A stretch of DNA of 53,533 bases from Myxococcales bacterium. GTDB lineage: Bacteria; Myxococcota; Myxococcia; Myxococcales; Myxococcaceae. The stretch covers positions 1 through 53,533 of the forward strand of contig JADLDB010000131.1 of NCBI GenBank assembly GCA_020846875.1, read 5' to 3'. Shown here one piece after another: positions 49,961-53,533 of this stretch. The translations under genes and the position numbers were made by a program. Every line of letters begins with the position of its first letter. Positions within the stretch are counted from its first letter, which is position 1. The notes beneath the pieces are model-generated. The model worked only from the letters and a program-made list of their open reading frames with translations, made no database searches and was not told where the DNA came from.

Positions 49961-52900
49961 TCAAGCCTCGAGCGATCCGCCGCGGATCAGCTCGGCCAAC
50001 TGGGTGGTGGACAGCTTGCCCACCGAGTCGGTGCCGGCCAGCAGCGCGTCCACCAGCTCGCGCTTCTGCGCGTGCAGCGAGAGGATCTGCTGCTCGATGG
50101 TGCCCTCGGCGATGAGGCGGTACACCGTCACCGGGCGCGTCTGCCCGATGCGGTGGGCGCGATCGCTGGCCTGATCCTCCACGGCCGGGTTCCACCAGGG
50201 ATCGAGGTGGATGACGTAGTCCGCGGCGGTCAACGTCAGCCCGGTGCCGCCGGCCTTCAGGGAGACGAGGAAGACGTCGCCGCCCTCACCCTTCTGGAAG
50301 GCCTCGACGCGCCGCTGGCGCTCGGCGAGCGGCACCTGGCCGTCGAGGTACGAGAAGGCGACGCCGTCCTTCCGCAGGGCGTCCACCACCAGGGCCAGGT
50401 GGGAGGTGAACTGCGAGAAGACCAGCACGCGGTGGCCGGCCGCGGACAGATCATGGAGCAGCTCGAGGAGCCGGCTCAGCTTGGAGGTGGCGCCTTCCCA
50501 CTTCTCGTCCACCAGCCGCGGGTGGCACGCGGACAGGCGCAGGCGGGTCAGCGCGGCCAGCACGTCGAAGCGCTTGGACTCCCCGGTGATGTCCCCCAGC
50601 TCGGCCACGGCCGAGAGCCGCACGTCGTCGTACAGCGCGCGCTCCTCGGAGGACAGGGGGACGAGCACGTCGAGATCGGTGCGAGGCGGCAGCTCCTTCG
50701 CCACCGCGTCCTTGGTGCGCCGCAGGATGAAGGGCCGGACGATGGTGGCCAGCGCGCCCAGGGCCTCGCGGGACGCGGCGCCGAAGCGGTGGCGGAAGGA
50801 CTCCTCGCTGCCCAGAAGGGAAGGCATCACCGCGCGGCACAGGCTCCACAGCTCGCCGACGTGGTTCTCCACCGGGGTGCCGGACAGGGCCACCACGAAG
50901 TCCGCCTGGACCTGGTGGGCGGCCTTCGCTCGCTGGGTGGACGCGTTCTTGATGGCGTGGGCTTCGTCCAGCACCGCGGTGGCGAAGCGGACGGCGCGGA
51001 ACGCCTCGGCCTGGCGGGCGAACAGAGTCCAGCTCACCACCACCACGTCGCCTGGGCCCAGGCCAGACAGGGTGCGCTCGCCCTCGTGGAAGAGGTGCAG
51101 GCGCAGGGAGGGGGCGAAGCGGGCGGCCTCGGTCCGCCAGGTGTGCAGCACCGAGGACGGCGCCACCACCAGCGCCGGGCCGCTGGCAGCGCGGGCCAGC
51201 AAGAGCGCCAGCGCCTGGAGCGTCTTGCCCAGGCCCATGTCGTCGGCCAGCACCGCGCCGGTGCCCCACTGGGCCAGGCGGGACAGCCACTCGAAGCCCT
51301 CGCGCTGGTAGTCGCGCAGCTCGGCCTTCAGGCCTCTTGGGAGCTTGAAGCGCGCGGTGCGGGCGGTGGCCAGCTTCTGCATCAGGGTGCGCCACTCCTT
51401 CACCGCCTCGAGGGAGGCGATCTGCCCTTCCAGCGCGTCGAGCAGCGGGGCGGCGCCGGCCGTCACCTCGACGCTCTTGCCGGGGACGGCGAGGTGGGCG
51501 AGGGGCGAGAGGCGCTCGACGAGGGCCTCGGAGAGCTGCGCGTAGTCGTCGTCGGCCAGCTTGACGAAGCGGCGGCGCTCACGGGCCGCCTCGAGGAGCG
51601 CGGCGAGGGCGACGCGGCGGCCGTCGATCTCCACCTCGCCGTCGAGGCCGAACCAGTCGCGCTGGCGGGTGACGGCGAGGCGCAGCGCATCGAGGCGGGC
51701 CTCCCTGGAGAACTTCACGGGTGGCCCCTTCCACTCCACGGGGACGCCGAGGGCCGGGAGGCGGCGGAGCGCCTCGATGGAGGGGGCGGAGGCGTCGAGG
51801 TGCCAGGTGTGAGGCTCGGGGGCGGCGTCGGGATCGAGCCCGAGGTGGCCGGCGACGGCGTGGGCTTCGGCCACCTCGCGGGGGAAGTCGCGGCGGGTGA
51901 AGGTGCGGCGGCGGCCGTCGAAGGTGGCGGAGACGGGCACGCCCTGCCCGGGGACGAAGACGGGGCCGTGCTCGAGGGGCTCGACGCGGACGCCCAGCGT
52001 GAGGCCGTCGGGCCGGCGCTGGATGCGGATCAGGGGGCGGGTGGCGGGGGCCTGCTCGTCGCCGCGCAGCTCCTCGGGCAGCTCGACGAGGGCGCGGGTC
52101 TCGAGGCCGGGGAGGAGCTGGGTGAGGCGGGGAGCGGCTTCCTTCGGCAGCACCGGGCCGTAGCGGTTGGCGGCGACGAGGAGGTGCCGGAAGGTCTCGG
52201 TGAAGTGGACGAGGAGGAGCTGTCCGTCGGGGCCGGGGAGGAGCGCCACCAGCCCGTCGCTGCAGGGCCAGGCGCGCAGCTCCTTGGTCAGCTCGACGCC
52301 GCCGGCGAGGAAGCGCAGGCGGTAGCCCTGGGGATCGTCCTCGACGCGCACCGTGCCCTCGACGCGGACGACGGGAGCAGGCTCGGAGGCCCCGTTCCAG
52401 TGGACGCGGGGGTGCCCTTCGAGGAGCAGCACGGCGTCGCCGAAGTGGGGGCCGCGCTGGCGGGCGTCAGACTCGGCGATGGCGAAGCGCTCGGCGAGGC
52501 GCAGGTCGACGCCGTCGAGCTTCTCGAGGACGCTGGCGGGGGGCACGCGCTTGCCGGCCTTCGAGGGCACGCCGCGCTTGCCGACGGTGTGGAAGCGCAG
52601 CTCGAAGCCGTAGACGTTGGCGTGGAAGGACAGGACGCCTACGTCTCTGGTGGGGGAGGCGGGCGGCGCGTCGGCGGCGTCGAGGAGGCGTTCCCAGGCG
52701 GGGCGCAGGGCCTTCTTGAGGGTGTCGCAGAGCACCGGGTCCTCGGCCAGGCCGACGCAGAGCATTTCGAGGGCGATGACGCGGTGGATGCACTCGGCGC
52801 GGCCGCAGGTGCACTTCAGCGTGGGGTGGTTGGCCCATTGGAAGAGCTCCGGGACGGTGACCTCGGAGGGGTGCGACTGGCCCCAGGGCCGCACGCGCGC

Positions 52901-53533
52901 GAGGAGATCGCAGTCGCGCAGGTTGTAGGAGATGTCGCCGGGGCTCAGGCCCAGCGGGTAGGTGGAGGCGCGGGCGGTGCGTTCCCTGCGGGCGGCCGCC
53001 TGGAGCGCGGCGAGGGAGGGATCGGCCACGAGGGGCGGGAAGAGCAGGGGCTGGGCGCGGAGGTGCTCCACGTGGCGGGTGAAGTCCTGGAGGCGGGCCT
53101 CGAGGGTGCGGAGGTCGGAGCCGAAGTGGAGGTGGTGGTAGAGGCTGGGGCCGCCGGGAGAGTGCTCTTCGGGGCTGAACATCTCGAGGGTCCAGTCCTC
53201 GAGATCGGGGACGGCGAGGGCGGCGAGGCGGGCGCGGAGGGAGGCAACGGTGGGGACGGAGCGCAGCGGGGCGACGGTGCCGCCTGGCGTCTTGAGGCGT
53301 GGGCGGAGCCACTGTTTGAAGGCGGAGAGGAGGCGGGCGCGCTCGGTGGGGGAGAGGCGCAGCGTGTCGGCCTCGCGGAGGAAGCCCGGGAGATCGGCTT
53401 TGCGCATGACAGCGCCGGCGGTGAGCGTGGCGCGGAGGGGCCGGCCGACGGCGAGGAGTGGGATGATCTCAAGCAGCGGGGTGGCGGCGAGCGGCGTGCC
53501 TTCGACGAAGGGAAGGAGTTGGGCGAAGGAGGA
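49961..53533 (-). CDS. SWI2/SNF2-family helicase with SWIM zinc finger, 5' end beyond the window
   Basis: At least 1148 residues from ATG 53407, but the frame stays open with G/C-rich codon ends for 42 more codons to the edge (SSFAQLLPFVEGTPLAATPLL...), so the true start is probably outside. Using ATG numbering, a SWIM finger CTCGRAECIH lies near 200. The ATPase has AVLADDMGLGKTLQALALLL (Walker A, about 722), LDEAHAIKNAST (about 812), LSGTPVENHVGELWSL, FILRRTKDAV, VFSQFTSHLALVV, LVSLKAGGTGLTLT and DRAHRIGQTRPV (motif VI, about 1088). Such proteins move on double-stranded DNA; bacterial SWIM-SNF2 forms are linked to transcription or repair but the role is not settled. It is the only gene seen in the last 3.5 kb. 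Confidence 0.93.
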   Translation of the reverse strand, partial: SSFAQLLPFVEGTPLAATPLLEIIPLLAVGRPLRATLTAGAVMRKADLPGFLREADTLRLSPTERARLLSAFKQWLRPRLKTPGGTVAPLRSVPTVASLRARLAALAVPDLEDWTLEMFSPEEHSPGGPSLYHHLHFGSDLRTLEARLQDFTRHVEHLRAQPLLFPPLVADPSLAALQAAARRERTARASTYPLGLSPGDISYNLRDCDLLARVRPWGQSHPSEVTVPELFQWANHPTLKCTCGRAECIHRVIALEMLCVGLAEDPVLCDTLKKALRPAWERLLDAADAPPASPTRDVGVLSFHANVYGFELRFHTVGKRGVPSKAGKRVPPASVLEKLDGVDLRLAERFAIAESDARQRGPHFGDAVLLLEGHPRVHWNGASEPAPVVRVEGTVRVEDDPQGYRLRFLAGGVELTKELRAWPCSDGLVALLPGPDGQLLLVHFTETFRHLLVAANRYGPVLPKEAAPRLTQLLPGLETRALVELPEELRGDEQAPATRPLIRIQRRPDGLTLGVRVEPLEHGPVFVPGQGVPVSATFDGRRRTFTRRDFPREVAEAHAVAGHLGLDPDAAPEPHTWHLDASAPSIEALRRLPALGVPVEWKGPPVKFSREARLDALRLAVTRQRDWFGLDGEVEIDGRRVALAALLEAARERRRFVKLADDDYAQLSEALVERLSPLAHLAVPGKSVEVTAGAAPLLDALEGQIASLEAVKEWRTLMQKLATARTARFKLPRGLKAELRDYQREGFEWLSRLAQWGTGAVLADDMGLGKTLQALALLLARAASGPALVVAPSSVLHTWRTEAARFAPSLRLHLFHEGERTLSGLGPGDVVVVSWTLFARQAEAFRAVRFATAVLDEAHAIKNASTQRAKAAHQVQADFVVALSGTPVENHVGELWSLCRAVMPSLLGSEESFRHRFGAASREALGALATIVRPFILRRTKDAVAKELPPRTDLDVLVPLSSEERALYDDVRLSAVAELGDITGESKRFDVLAALTRLRLSACHPRLVDEKWEGATSKLSRLLELLHDLSAAGHRVLVFSQFTSHLALVVDALRKDGVAFSYLDGQVPLAERQRRVEAFQKGEGGDVFLVSLKAGGTGLTLTAADYVIHLDPWWNPAVEDQASDRAHRIGQTRPVTVYRLIAEGTIEQQILSLHAQKRELVDALLAGTDSVGKLSTTQLAELIRGGSLEA

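Overview
The window is a GC-rich chromosomal segment from a myxobacterium (Myxococcota, most like the Cystobacterineae). The support is a Cys-x-Cys/hydrophobic/Arg-rich C-terminal tail of the MYXO-CTERM type, MopE-type Cys/Asp metal-binding repeats, DGG-rich linkers in secreted proteins, a protein with the zinc-ribbon + GYF + single-TM architecture of the gliding protein GltJ, and G/C-dominated third codon positions. Names come from motif recognition only; no database search was run.

Layout. 1-4 kb (minus strand): an edge-truncated GIDE-domain membrane protein, then a coupled ECF sigma / zinc anti-sigma-like / caspase-barrel operon. 4.1-6.6 kb: purF and a convergent RluA-type pseudouridine synthase. 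6.6-11.7 kb: an operon of exported proteins (PEGA protein, MopE-like lipoprotein, phytase-like beta-propeller with a MYXO-CTERM tail, 5'-nucleotidase) that suggests surface organophosphate scavenging. 11.8-15.9 kb: a small zinc-ribbon protein, tRNA-Ala(CGC), a large TPR membrane protein and heme farnesyltransferase. 16.0-22.0 kb: a PqqD-like gene, a 1787-residue lipoprotein with Ig-like, Fn3-like and FG-GAP regions, and a 60-residue Cys-rich peptide with a YxxP leader, together a candidate RiPP-like system. 22-28.8 kb: two transporters, a beta-CASP nuclease, a PanD pseudoenzyme coupled to an HprK-like kinase, a pentapeptide-repeat protein and a second RluA enzyme. 28.8-39.6 kb: PBP1A, a REP-associated tyrosine transposase (RAYT), a chemoreceptor, OsmC, a coiled-coil exported protein, TatB and a TatC with a large insertion. 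39.8-44.8 kb: class II aldolase with two microcompartment vertex proteins, a GltJ-like protein, an FYDLN-acid protein, a CdsZ-like protein and an RNase HI-like protein. 44.9-53.5 kb: RNase P RNA, two lipoproteins, FtsY, a broken VapBC-like pair and a SWIM-SNF2 helicase running off the edge.

The most distinctive signal is a dispersed short palindrome (about 20 bp, consensus close to GGGGTGTCGGAGTACCCGCA). At least fifteen copies lie between 24.07 and 47.43 kb and none were seen in the flanking 24 kb or 6 kb. Most sit just after stop codons; several lie inside reading frames, and one supplies a stop codon. A RAYT gene with an intact HxH motif and candidate catalytic Tyr lies inside the same interval and has a copy about 310 bp upstream, so this looks like a REP/RAYT system with its own palindrome sequence.
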